A stretch of DNA of 64,000 nt, from positions 1-64,000 of the forward strand of contig NZ_ATHL01000054.1 in NCBI RefSeq assembly GCF_000445125.1. Direction: 5' to 3'. This DNA is from Novosphingobium lindaniclasticum LE124 (GTDB lineage Bacteria > Pseudomonadota > Alphaproteobacteria > Sphingomonadales > Sphingomonadaceae). The position numbers were made by a program, and so were the translations under genes. The notes beneath the pieces are model-generated. The model made no database searches and was not told the DNA's origin. It saw nothing but the letters and a program-made list of their open reading frames with translations. Shown piece after piece: positions 54,242 through 62,416 of this stretch; within the stretch, counting starts at the first letter, position 1, and the number at the start of each line of letters is the position of its first letter.

Positions 54242-55690
54242 ATGAACATGACACATCCCTTTCGAGACGCCGACGGGGACAAGCTGCGCGAAGAGTGCGG
54301 CGTTTTCGGCGTAATCGGCTCCAAGGACGCGGCGAACATCGCTGCGGCCGGGCTTCATTCCCTTCAGCATCGCGGCCAGGAAGCCGTGGGCATCACCAGC
54401 TTCAGCGGCGAGGAGTTCCACTCCCATCGCGGCCTCGGCCATGTGGCGCAAGTGTTCTCCCAGCGCGAACTGGACACCCTGCCGGGCACCATGGCCTCGG
54501 GCCACGTCCGCTACGCGACCACCGGTGGATCGGGCCTGCGCAACGTGCAGCCGCTGTTCGCCGACCTGGCCGCCGGCGGGTTCTCGATCGCTCATAACGG
54601 CAACATCTCCAACGCGATGACGCTGAAGCGCGATCTCGTGTCGAAGGGCTCGATCTTCCAGTCGACCTCCGACACCGAGGTGATCATCCACCTCGTCGCG
54701 ACGAGCCGCTACCCCACGCTGCTCGACCGTTTCGTCGATGCCTTGCGCATGGTGGAAGGCGCCTATTCGCTGATCTGCATGACGGCAGAGGGCATGATCG
54801 CCTGCCGCGATCCGCTGGGCATCCGCCCGCTGGTCATGGGCCGCATCGGCGATGCCACCGTCTTCGCTTCGGAAACCGTGGCGTTCGACGTGATCGGCGC
54901 CGAGTTCATACGTTCGATCGAGCCGGGCGAACTCGTCCAGGTCGACCACAAGGGCACGATCTCCAGCCACCGCCCCTTCGGCAATCCGGCCCCGCGCCCC
55001 TGCATCTTCGAGCACGTCTACTTCAGCCGACCCGATTCGGTGATGGACGGCCGCTCGGTCTACGGCGTACGCAAGCAGATCGGCATGGAACTGGCCAAGG
55101 AAGCGCCGGCCCCGGCCGACGTCGTGATCCCGGTGCCGGACAGCGGCGTTCCCGCCGCGATCGGCTATGCCCAGCAATCGGGCATTCCCTTCGAACTCGG
55201 CATCATCCGCTCGCACTATGTCGGCCGCACGTTCATCCAGCCGGGTGACGCCGCCCGCCACGCGGACGTGAAGCGCAAGCACAATGCCAACCGCGCCATC
55301 GTCGAAGGCAAGCGCATCATCCTGATCGACGATTCGATCGTGCGCGGCACCACCTCGCTCAAGATCGTCGAGATGATGCGCGATGCGGGCGCTGCCGAAG
55401 TGCACATGCGCATCGCCAGCCCGCCGACCGAGCACTCGTGCTTCTACGGCGTCGATACGCCTGAGCGCTCGAAGCTGCTGGCCGCCAACATGGACATCCA
55501 GGCCATGGCGGACTTCATCAAGGCAGACAGCCTCGCCTTCGTCTCCATCGACGGTCTCTACCGCGCGGTAGGCGAGGACAAGCGCAACAAGAAGCGCCCG
55601 CAGTTCTGCGACGCCTGCTTCTCGGGCGAGTATCCCACGAAGCTGACGGACTTCGCCGAACGCTTCTCCGGGGAGCGCAACGCAGCGTGA
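54242..55690 (+). CDS. purF: Amidophosphoribosyltransferase
   Basis: First committed purine step: PRPP plus glutamine to phosphoribosylamine. The 482 residues have an N-terminal Ntn glutaminase domain; the short propeptide ends before the nucleophile Cys in REECGVFGV (about residue 19), followed by [10 protein letters not shown] and HNGNISN. The C-terminal phosphoribosyltransferase domain has VIPVPDSG and the PRPP loop [11 protein letters not shown]. Cysteines near the C-terminus (FCDACFSG) may hold an FeS cluster as in the B. subtilis enzyme. ATG 54242 or 54248. The next gene overlaps the stop. Confidence 0.96.
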   Translation: MNMTHPFRDADGDKLREECGVFGVIGSKDAANIAAAGLHSLQHRGQEAVGITSFSGEEFHSHRGLGHVAQVFSQRELDTLPGTMASGHVRYATTGGSGLRNVQPLFADLAAGGFSIAHNGNISNAMTLKRDLVSKGSIFQSTSDTEVIIHLVATSRYPTLLDRFVDALRMVEGAYSLICMTAEGMIACRDPLGIRPLVMGRIGDATVFASETVAFDVIGAEFIRSIEPGELVQVDHKGTISSHRPFGNPAPRPCIFEHVYFSRPDSVMDGRSVYGVRKQIGMELAKEAPAPADVVIPVPDSGVPAAIGYAQQSGIPFELGIIRSHYVGRTFIQPGDAARHADVKRKHNANRAIVEGKRIILIDDSIVRGTTSLKIVEMMRDAGAAEVHMRIASPPTEHSCFYGVDTPERSKLLAANMDIQAMADFIKADSLAFVSIDGLYRAVGEDKRNKKRPQFCDACFSGEYPTKLTDFAERFSGERNAA

Positions 55691-56418
55691 GCGAAAATGC
55701 AGGCGGTAAGCCGTTCGAAGGTCAGGTCGCGCTCGTAACCGGTTCCAGCCGGGGCATCGGCGCGGCCACGGCGCTCGCCCTAGCGGCTGCCGGGGCGCAT
55801 GTCCTGCTGACGGGGCGCGACACCAAGGCGCTGGAAGCCATCGAGGACCGGATCTTCGAGTCCGGCGGCTCGGCCACGATCGCGCCGGTCGACCTGGTCG
55901 AATCGGACGGAATCGCCCGCCTCGCCACGGCCGTTTCGCAGCGCTGGGGCAAGCTCGACATCCTAGTAGTGAACGCCGCGATCCTCCCGGAATTGACGAG
56001 CGTGGCCGATATCGACCAGCGCGCGTTCAACAAGGCCCTGACGACCAACGTGCTCGCCACTCAGGCCCTGATCGCCAACTTCGATTCCCTGCTGCGCAAG
56101 AGCGCGGATGCCCGCGTGATCGGCATGACCAGCACGGTCGCGGAAAAGCCGCGCGCGTTCTGGGGCGCCTATGCCGCCACCAAGGCCGCCAGCGACACCC
56201 TTCTCGAATGCTATGCCGAGGAAACGCGCAACACGTCGAAAGTTCGGGTCGCCGTGGTCAATCCCGGCGCCACGCGTACGGCGATGCGCGCCCGCGCCTA
56301 TCCCGGCGAAGCGCCCGCATCGGTCAAACCGCCCGAAACGGTGGCGCGGCGCCTTGTCGCGCTGCTCGGCGAGCCTTTCGAAAGCGGCCACCGCGAGACT
56401 GTCCCTGCGGATTTTTAA
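55687..56418 (+). CDS. Short-chain dehydrogenase/reductase
   Basis: The 243-residue Rossmann enzyme has TGSSRGIG (about 17-24, NAD(P) binding), NAA (about 96-98), a Ser in MTSTVAE and YAATK as the catalytic YxxxK. It resembles the YciK branch. The GTG start overlaps the purF stop (GTGA), so the two are co-transcribed; the purF-SDR pairing recurs in alphaproteobacteria, but the substrate is unknown. Confidence 0.88.
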   Translation: MSENAGGKPFEGQVALVTGSSRGIGAATALALAAAGAHVLLTGRDTKALEAIEDRIFESGGSATIAPVDLVESDGIARLATAVSQRWGKLDILVVNAAILPELTSVADIDQRAFNKALTTNVLATQALIANFDSLLRKSADARVIGMTSTVAEKPRAFWGAYAATKAASDTLLECYAEETRNTSKVRVAVVNPGATRTAMRARAYPGEAPASVKPPETVARRLVALLGEPFESGHRETVPADF

Positions 56419-56429
56419 CCCAGTGGTAA
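56415..56429 (+). promoter_or_regulatory. CtrA-like site upstream of the PilZ gene
   Basis: TTAA-N7-GTAA at 56415-56429 matches seven of eight bases of the CtrA box TTAA-N7-TTAA. It overlaps the stop of the SDR gene and lies 80 bp before the PilZ start. Confidence 0.3.
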
Positions 56430-56510
56430 CTCTTTACTGATTTCATCCTCCTGATTTCTTCCCATTGACGGTGTATTCGCTGCATCGCTCCAATCTACGG
56501 GTCTCGGGAA

Positions 56511-56861
56511 ATGACGACGAAATCGCCGCAGGACATCTACGAACTCGCCGCTCAGGAAGACCGCAGCGCGATACGCCAGCGTATATCGATACCCGCAGGG
56601 TTTCGAGCGTCGGGCACCAAGGGCTTCCAGACGGCGGTGCGCGACTTGTCGCTGTCGGGGTTTTCGGCCACGGCGATCAGCCGCATCCCGCCGCGCACGA
56701 TGTGCTGGTTGACGCTGCCGGAGATGGAGGCCCTGCCGGCGCGAGTCATCTGGTGGGAAGACGGGCTGGTAGGTTGCGCTTTCGAGCAGTTGCTGAACCC
56801 CACCGTCCTGGAGACCGTTCTTGCCCGCTGGCGCAGTCAGGGAAGCGCGCCCGGTAACTGA
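56511..56861 (+). CDS. PilZ domain protein
   Basis: A 116-residue single-domain protein. The c-di-GMP signature is present: R18-xxx-R22 in EDRSAIRQR and D45-x-S-x-x-G in DLSLSGF. Single PilZ domains act as adaptors that change motility, polysaccharide synthesis or protein partners when c-di-GMP is bound. ATG start at 56511 after a weak ribosome site. Convergent with the CFA-type gene, 19 bp apart. Confidence 0.88.
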   Translation: MTTKSPQDIYELAAQEDRSAIRQRISIPAGFRASGTKGFQTAVRDLSLSGFSATAISRIPPRTMCWLTLPEMEALPARVIWWEDGLVGCAFEQLLNPTVLETVLARWRSQGSAPGN

Positions 56862-56880
56862 AGGGACTCAGCCCCGCGCG

Positions 56881-58194
56881 TTACCTCGGCTTTACGAGGG
56901 TCACTTGCGCAACGTCGATGCCGCCTCCTAGGAAGCCACCTTCGCAATACATCAGATAAAAGCGCCAGAGTTGCATGAAGCGCTGGTCGAACCCCGCGGG
57001 CAGGCGTCCCGCTGCCGCAGCCTGATCGAAATTGCGCCGCCATTCGCGCAGCGTTCGGGCATAGTCGAGCCCAAATCCCTGCCGATCCTGCCACAGAAGA
57101 CCGCGCTCTTCCGCAAGTCGGCGAAACTCCGGCTCGTGGATCAGCATGCCGCCCGGAAAAATGAAGGTCTGGATGAAATCCGCGCTGCGGGCATAGGACT
57201 CGAAGATATCATCGCGCATGGCGATGTACTGGATCGCCGCCCGGCCACCCGGCTTCAGGTTTCGCGCCACGCAGTCGAGGAAGTCCGGCCAGAACTGCCG
57301 CCCCACCGCTTCCACCATCTCCACCGAGGCGATACCGTCGTAGGCGCCTGAGACGTCGCGGTAATCCTGCTTCAGGAAGTTTACGGAGCCTCGCCCGTCC
57401 GCGCGTGCTTGCCCGCGTCCTCCCCAGCGGTCCCGTGCATAGGCAAGCTGTTCGTCGGAAAGGCTGATGGCATCGACACGCGCACCTCCGGTTTCGGCCA
57501 AGAAAGCCGACAGCGTGCCCCAGCCGCACCCGATTTCGAGCACGCGCGCCCCTTCGTCCAACCCCAGCCTGTGCGCGATCGCGCCGATCTTGTTGGACTG
57601 CGCGACGTCGAGTTCGGTGACGAACTGGCTCAAGGCGTTGGGCGCGCCCCCCGGCGAGGGGAAGATGCCGCTCGAATAGAGCATCGTCTCGCCGAGCCAC
57701 TGTTCGTAGAAGTCGTTGCCGAGATCGTAGTGCGCGTGGATGTTGCGCAGAGCGCCCGTGCGCGTGTTGCGGTGAAGCCAGTGCAGGAACTTCGCCGCGA
57801 TCCGCCATGGACCCTGCGCGCGGCCGACATCGCCAAGCCCGGAGGCATTGTCCATGAACAGCGCGAAGATCGGCACCGGATCCGGGCTCTGCCACTCGCC
57901 CTCCTCCCACGCCTGGTACCAGCCCACCGATCCCGATGTGGCCAGCCTCAGCAGCGCGCGCCAGCTGTGAATATGAACGACGGCCTCGAAGCCCGGCGAG
58001 CGCCCGCCCAGAAGGCGCGTCTCGCCTCCCGGCAAGGTCGCTTCGATAGAGCCCCGTTGCAGCCCCAGATCGATCCGGTCGAGAACCCTGGACACGCCGC
58101 CGGACCAGACCCTGGCCAGCCACTGCGGACCTATGCCGATGGAGCGGCCACCATCGACCAGTTCCTCTCCCCTGCCTGGCGCGCTTACGTTCAT
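56881..58194 (-). CDS. Cyclopropane-fatty-acyl-phospholipid synthase family methyltransferase
   Basis: The 437-residue protein has an N-terminal lipid-binding domain and a SAM methyltransferase domain: NIHAHYDLGNDFYEQWLG (diagnostic), VLEIGCGWG as SAM motif I, MVEAVG with the bicarbonate-site Glu, and FIQTFIFPGGMLI. It methylates double bonds of membrane phospholipid acyl chains, a common stationary-phase or stress trait. It lies 52 bp downstream of the photolyase on the same strand, so it may be read from the EcfG promoter at 59630-59656. Other substrates (e.g. hydroxylated lipids) are possible. Confidence 0.9.
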   Translation of the reverse strand: MNVSAPGRGEELVDGGRSIGIGPQWLARVWSGGVSRVLDRIDLGLQRGSIEATLPGGETRLLGGRSPGFEAVVHIHSWRALLRLATSGSVGWYQAWEEGEWQSPDPVPIFALFMDNASGLGDVGRAQGPWRIAAKFLHWLHRNTRTGALRNIHAHYDLGNDFYEQWLGETMLYSSGIFPSPGGAPNALSQFVTELDVAQSNKIGAIAHRLGLDEGARVLEIGCGWGTLSAFLAETGGARVDAISLSDEQLAYARDRWGGRGQARADGRGSVNFLKQDYRDVSGAYDGIASVEMVEAVGRQFWPDFLDCVARNLKPGGRAAIQYIAMRDDIFESYARSADFIQTFIFPGGMLIHEPEFRRLAEERGLLWQDRQGFGLDYARTLREWRRNFDQAAAAGRLPAGFDQRFMQLWRFYLMYCEGGFLGGGIDVAQVTLVKPR

Positions 58195-58246
58195 GAGGGT
58201 GATAGTATCCGTAAATCCTCGGTGAGCAATGTCTTAGAATACAGGA

Positions 58247-59623
58247 CTAATGCCCTTTCGAGTGCGCCCAGGCAGCGAGCGCGCGTTCGCGCGCCGCCCG
58301 GTGTTCGACCAATTTTGCAGGGTAACCGCGCAGGCGCGAGGCGCTTCCGGGATCGTGGATCTCGGCATCGCTAAAGTCGGCGAGTTCGGGCACCCAGTCC
58401 CTGATGTAGCCCGCCGCGTCGAACTTTTCCGATTGGGTGAGCGGCGCCATGATTCGCACGAACATCTGCGCATCGACGCCGGAGCCGGCGCTCCATTGCC
58501 AGTTTACCGCATTCGAGCCGTAGTCGGCATCGACCAGGGTGTCCCAGAACCACTGCTCGCCGGCGCGCCAGTCGATCAGCAGGTGCTTGATAAGGAAACT
58601 GGCGACGATCATCCGCACGCGGTTGTGTATCCATCCGGTGTGCCAGAGCTGGCGCATGCCGGCATCGACGATGGGATAGCCGGTCCTGCCCTGCTGCCAC
58701 GCCGCCAGATCCGAATCGGCCCCCTTGCCGGAGCGCCAGGGAAGGTGCCCGAAGTCCTCCTTGGCCGAGCGATTTCCGTATTCGGGAAATTGCAGGATCA
58801 CGTTTTGCGCATAGTCCCGCCAGCCCAACTCGCCAAGGAAGGTCTCCACCGAGCCGCCGGCATCGGCCACGGCATGCCACGCCTGCGAGGGCGAGATTTC
58901 CCCGAAATGCAGGTGCGGTGAGAGCATCGAGGTTCCCTCCACGCTCGGCAGATTGCGCTGGGATTCATAGGCCGAGGCCTCCTCCACGAAGGCCTGAAGC
59001 CGCGCCTGGGCTCCGGCCTCTCCCGGCTCCCATGTGTCGCGCATGCCGCCTGCCCAATCGGGCGCGGAGGGGAGCAATCGCCATTCCTTCAGGCTGTCCG
59101 ATCCGGGCCAATTGCCTGGCGCGTCGAGCTTGCGAGGTGCCGGCAGAGGCTCGATCGGGGGCAACCGTTCGTGAAGCGCCCGCCAGAACGGCGTATAGAT
59201 CTTGTAGGGCCGTCCCGAGCCGTTGAGCACCGATCCCGGGGGAGCGAGATAGTTGCCGTGATGAAGGTGGAGGTCGAGCACCTGAGCCACGGCCTTCTCG
59301 GCATTGCGCCACCAGGGCTCGTAATGATGAAGGGCATGAACCGAGCTGGCGCCGACCTCTTCCGCGACCGCTTTCAGCACCTCCTCGCTGCGCCCTTTTC
59401 GCAGGATCAGCCGAGAGCCCTTGGCCCGCAGCGCGGCGTCCAGCTTCTCCAGCGAGTTGTGCAGCCACCAGCGAGACGCCGCCCCCATGCGGCGGTGCTT
59501 CGGGGTCTCGTCGTCCAGCACATAGACGGGCACGACGGGGCCTTGGCTCGCGGCTTCGACGATGGCAGGCTGATCGGACAGGCGCAGGTCGCGCCGAAGC
59601 CAGACGATGACGGGGGGATTCAT
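58247..59623 (-). CDS. phr: Deoxyribodipyrimidine photolyase
   Basis: Splits UV-made pyrimidine dimers with blue light. The 458 residues have an N-terminal alpha/beta antenna domain (IVWLRRDLRL at the start) and a C-terminal FAD domain with LSPHLHFGEISP, GRTGYPIVDAGMRQLWHTGWIHNRVRM and FLIKHLLIDWRAGEQWF. The ATG at 59623 is chosen instead of 59647: it matches the family start and lies 8 nt after the -10 element of an EcfG promoter, so the earlier ATG would lie inside the promoter. The transcript would be nearly leaderless. Confidence 0.93.
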   Translation of the reverse strand: MNPPVIVWLRRDLRLSDQPAIVEAASQGPVVPVYVLDDETPKHRRMGAASRWWLHNSLEKLDAALRAKGSRLILRKGRSEEVLKAVAEEVGASSVHALHHYEPWWRNAEKAVAQVLDLHLHHGNYLAPPGSVLNGSGRPYKIYTPFWRALHERLPPIEPLPAPRKLDAPGNWPGSDSLKEWRLLPSAPDWAGGMRDTWEPGEAGAQARLQAFVEEASAYESQRNLPSVEGTSMLSPHLHFGEISPSQAWHAVADAGGSVETFLGELGWRDYAQNVILQFPEYGNRSAKEDFGHLPWRSGKGADSDLAAWQQGRTGYPIVDAGMRQLWHTGWIHNRVRMIVASFLIKHLLIDWRAGEQWFWDTLVDADYGSNAVNWQWSAGSGVDAQMFVRIMAPLTQSEKFDAAGYIRDWVPELADFSDAEIHDPGSASRLRGYPAKLVEHRAARERALAAWAHSKGH

Positions 59624-59629
59624 GTTGCC

Positions 59630-59656
59630 GGAACGCTTGTCGGTCATGGGCGTTCC
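59630..59656. promoter_or_regulatory. Bidirectional, palindromic EcfG promoter between phr and PAP2 genes
   Basis: GGAACG at 59630-59635 and CGTTCC at 59651-59656 form an inverted repeat, so both strands read GGAAC-N16-CGTT. The plus-strand reading faces the PAP2 gene (ATG 11 bases after CGTT) and the minus-strand reading faces phr (ATG 9 bases after CGTT). Confidence 0.7.
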
Positions 59657-59664
59657 CTAGGCCA

Positions 59665-60393
59665 ATGCCCACTTCTTCCGAAAGCCCCATCGTGCTGCGG
59701 CATCGCATGGATCCCCGCAAGGCGTCCCTCACGGCCGCTGCGTGCTGGACAGCGTTCGCCTTCTTTGCCTGGGCGGTGCCCGCCGGGCGCACCACGCAGT
59801 TCGACCGGCTCGGCCTGCTGTTCTGGCGCACGCACGACTTGCGCCCCATCGGGCCGACCTGGCTACTGGAATGGGTGCGCGACCTAACCGCGATGGGCGG
59901 GTTCCTGCAACTGAAGCTCTACACGATCTTCGCGGTCGTTGCGCTGTTCTGGCTGCGGTGCCGCCGCGAAGGCGTGCTCCTTGCCCTGACGGTGCTGAGC
60001 GCAAGTCTGGTCAATGTCGGCTTCAAGGCCGTGTTCGGCCGCCCCCGCCCCGAGATCGTCCCGCACCTCACCGAAGCCGGCGGCGCCAGTTTCCCCAGCG
60101 GGCACAGCTTCAATGCCGCCTCCAGCTACATCGCTTTCGCGCTGGCCTTTGCGGCGCTGAGCCCCCGCGCCTCGGTGCGCCACACGCTGGTCGCGGGCGC
60201 AATGCTCCTCAGCCTGGCCGTGGCCTGGAGCCGCGTCTGGCTGGGTGTCCACTGGCTCAGCGACGTCATGGCCGGCTGGCTCGGCGGCGCCGGCTGGGCC
60301 TTCCTGGCCAGCGCCCTGCTCTACCGCCCCGCCGAAAGCGTAGTCCATGCCGCCGACGAGCTTACCGAGGCGGGCAGCCGGGGCGGCCGCTAG
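59665..60393 (+). CDS. PAP2-family membrane phosphatase
   Basis: The 242-residue protein has about six membrane helices and the three-part lipid phosphatase signature: K-x6-RP in KAVFGRPRP, PSGH, and SR-x5-H-x3-D in SRVWLGVHWLSD. Members dephosphorylate undecaprenyl pyrophosphate, phosphatidate or phosphatidylglycerophosphate. ATG 59665 fits a nearly leaderless EcfG transcript; ATG 59707 is an alternative. Its last 32 bp overlap the end of the convergent YdjM-like gene. Confidence 0.88.
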   Translation: MPTSSESPIVLRHRMDPRKASLTAAACWTAFAFFAWAVPAGRTTQFDRLGLLFWRTHDLRPIGPTWLLEWVRDLTAMGGFLQLKLYTIFAVVALFWLRCRREGVLLALTVLSASLVNVGFKAVFGRPRPEIVPHLTEAGGASFPSGHSFNAASSYIAFALAFAALSPRASVRHTLVAGAMLLSLAVAWSRVWLGVHWLSDVMAGWLGGAGWAFLASALLYRPAESVVHAADELTEAGSRGGR

Positions 60394-61324
60394 GCAGATC
60401 GGCCGAGGCGGAAAAGCTGTCCTCGAAGCGCGGTCCCTGGAAACGCGCGTCTCGGAACGTCACCCGGGCGGTGCAGCCGCTCGGCGTGATCTGCGCAATC
60501 GGCATGATCGACCAGTCGAGGAACCGCTCGACCTGGCGATCGGCATGCAGTGCCCGGCGCGTCAACGGATCTTCCATGTGATCGGGCGCGGGCGGGCCAT
60601 AGGCGACAAGGTCGAAGGGGCGCTGCAGCAGGTCGTACTCGCCGCGCGCGATTCGGCCCGACTGGCGCCAGATCACTTCGCGCCGCCAGAACGCCAGCGG
60701 CTTTGGTCCGGCGAAAATCCTGTCCGGCGCGGCGTAGGGCACTTCGTTGCGCACGGCATAATAGGCAAGGCGGGCTATGCCGATGTTCGCGCCGATGTAG
60801 ACGATGGCAGCAAGGAGCGCTGCGATCACGGGGCCTCCGCTTCGCCTGCGGCGGCTGCGCCAGATGCCCAGCCCGAGCATGATCCAGATCCAGGGATCGA
60901 CGATGAACAGGCCGTCCGTATGATACCAATACCCGCTCAGCGGCGACAGAAGCTGGACGGCGTAGACGTTCTGAAGATCGAGCAGCGGATGCGTCAGTGC
61001 ACCGAGATAACATAGCGCCGTGAGCCAGCCGAAATGCATCGGCAAGGCATTCTGTCTTATGGCGCCTTGCCGCAGCAGCTGCCAGCGATCGAGCAGCCAG
61101 AGCAGCCCCGCCAGGATCGGCGGCATGAGCAGCACGCCGCCGACCAGACCGTGCGTGAAGCCCCGGTGCATGGCGAGCGGCTCCCACGGTGCCCAGCCGA
61201 AGAACACGTCGATATCCGGCATGTTGGCGGCGAGCACGCAGGCCGCCAGTCCTTTGCGGGTGCGCCGCTTGAGGCCGGTTTCGGCCAGCGCCCAGCCCGC
61301 GAGGCTGTGAGTGATATTGTCCAG
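60362..61324 (-). CDS. YdjM-like membrane metal-dependent hydrolase, possible CTG start
   Basis: A 320-residue protein with four or more membrane helices. Family segments: LDNITHSLAGWALAETGLKRR start, HRGFTHGL, and THPLLDLQNVYAVQLLSPLSGYWY, then VDPWIW. His/Asp residues in these loops bind metal in related membrane hydrolases; the substrate is unknown. Relatives start with MDNxTH; at that point the codon here is CTG (61324), with AAAGG 8 nt upstream. The only ordinary start in frame is TTG at 61423, which would overlap the upstream gene by 44 bp. Confidence 0.78.
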   Translation of the reverse strand: MDNITHSLAGWALAETGLKRRTRKGLAACVLAANMPDIDVFFGWAPWEPLAMHRGFTHGLVGGVLLMPPILAGLLWLLDRWQLLRQGAIRQNALPMHFGWLTALCYLGALTHPLLDLQNVYAVQLLSPLSGYWYHTDGLFIVDPWIWIMLGLGIWRSRRRRSGGPVIAALLAAIVYIGANIGIARLAYYAVRNEVPYAAPDRIFAGPKPLAFWRREVIWRQSGRIARGEYDLLQRPFDLVAYGPPAPDHMEDPLTRRALHADRQVERFLDWSIMPIAQITPSGCTARVTFRDARFQGPRFEDSFSASADLPSGRPGCPPR

Positions 61325-61379
61325 GAGCCAGGCCTTTGAGCTTAGGGCGTAATCCCTTGCGGCAGGAACGCCGGTCGAG

Positions 61380-62384
61380 TCAGGGAACCGTCCAAGTCTG
61401 GCCCTGGGCGAGCAATTTGCCAAGGTCCGCCGTCTTGCCGGCGATCAGGCTTTGCCGCTCCGCGATCACCGCGCTCTCGAACGTCGTCGCCGGATCGTCG
61501 TAGATCACGCCGAGCGCCATGGGGAACGGGCGGAAAGGCATCTCCACCAGCATGTGAGCCAGTCCGCGATTTCGCACATTGTGGACCAGCACGCCCGCGC
61601 CTTGCCAATCCCCGTCCGTAACCTCGACGACCTTGAGCGAAAGCGTCTCCAAATCCAGCGCTAGTCCTTTGGTTCCCTTGGCGAAAAGCAGCGGTTCTCC
61701 GTCACGGCACTGAACCTGGCTCTCCGCCGCCACCGACTTTTCGATGAAGTCGTCGAAGCGGTCCTTGTTGTAGACGATGCAGTTCTGGAAGATCTCCACA
61801 AAGGCGGCTCCCTTGTGGCGATAGGCAGCCTTCAGAACCTCCGGCAGATCCTTCGAGACGTCGTAGCTGCGCGCCACGAAGCGCGCGCCCGAGCCCAGCG
61901 CGAAAGCGCAAGGGCTGGCCGGACGATCGACAGACCCGGCGGGCGATGTCGGCGACGGTGTGCCGGTGCGGCTGGTCGGCGAATATTGCCCTTTGGTCAG
62001 GCCGTAGATCTCGTTGTTGAACAGCATGATCTGGCAGTCGAGATTGCGCCTGAGCACATGCATCGTGTGATTGCCGCCGATCGACATGCCGTCGCCGTCG
62101 CCCGTTATCAGCCAGACGTCCAACTGCGGATTGGCCAGCTTGATCCCGGTAGCCACGGCAGGCGCCCGGCCGTGGATCGAATGGAAGCCATAGCTCTGGA
62201 CATAGTAGGGAAACCGGCTCGAACAGCCGATCCCGGATACGAAGACGGTGTTCTTCGGATCCGCCCCCAGCATCGGCAAGGTTCGCTGCACCGCCTTGAG
62301 GATCGCGTAGTCGCCGCAGCCAGGGCACCAGCGCACTTCCTGATCGGTCTCCCAGTCCTTGAGCGTGGTTTCGATAGGGGTCAT
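61380..62384 (-). CDS. korB: 2-oxoacid:ferredoxin oxidoreductase, beta subunit
   Basis: The 334-residue thiamine-diphosphate subunit has CPGCGDY (C20, C23 bind the FeS cluster), GIGCSSRFPYY, the TPP/Mg motif GDGDGMSIGGNH and NNEIYGLTKGQYSPTS. With the alpha subunit it converts 2-oxoglutarate (or another 2-oxoacid) plus CoA to the acyl-CoA, reducing ferredoxin. ATG at 62384; 32 bp after the alpha gene. The substrate cannot be decided from sequence; 2-oxoglutarate is usual for this two-subunit aerobic type. Confidence 0.92.
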   Translation of the reverse strand: MTPIETTLKDWETDQEVRWCPGCGDYAILKAVQRTLPMLGADPKNTVFVSGIGCSSRFPYYVQSYGFHSIHGRAPAVATGIKLANPQLDVWLITGDGDGMSIGGNHTMHVLRRNLDCQIMLFNNEIYGLTKGQYSPTSRTGTPSPTSPAGSVDRPASPCAFALGSGARFVARSYDVSKDLPEVLKAAYRHKGAAFVEIFQNCIVYNKDRFDDFIEKSVAAESQVQCRDGEPLLFAKGTKGLALDLETLSLKVVEVTDGDWQGAGVLVHNVRNRGLAHMLVEMPFRPFPMALGVIYDDPATTFESAVIAERQSLIAGKTADLGKLLAQGQTWTVP

Positions 62385-62416
62385 GTCGTTCAAGGTGCGT
62401 CTCCCTCGCCCATATC

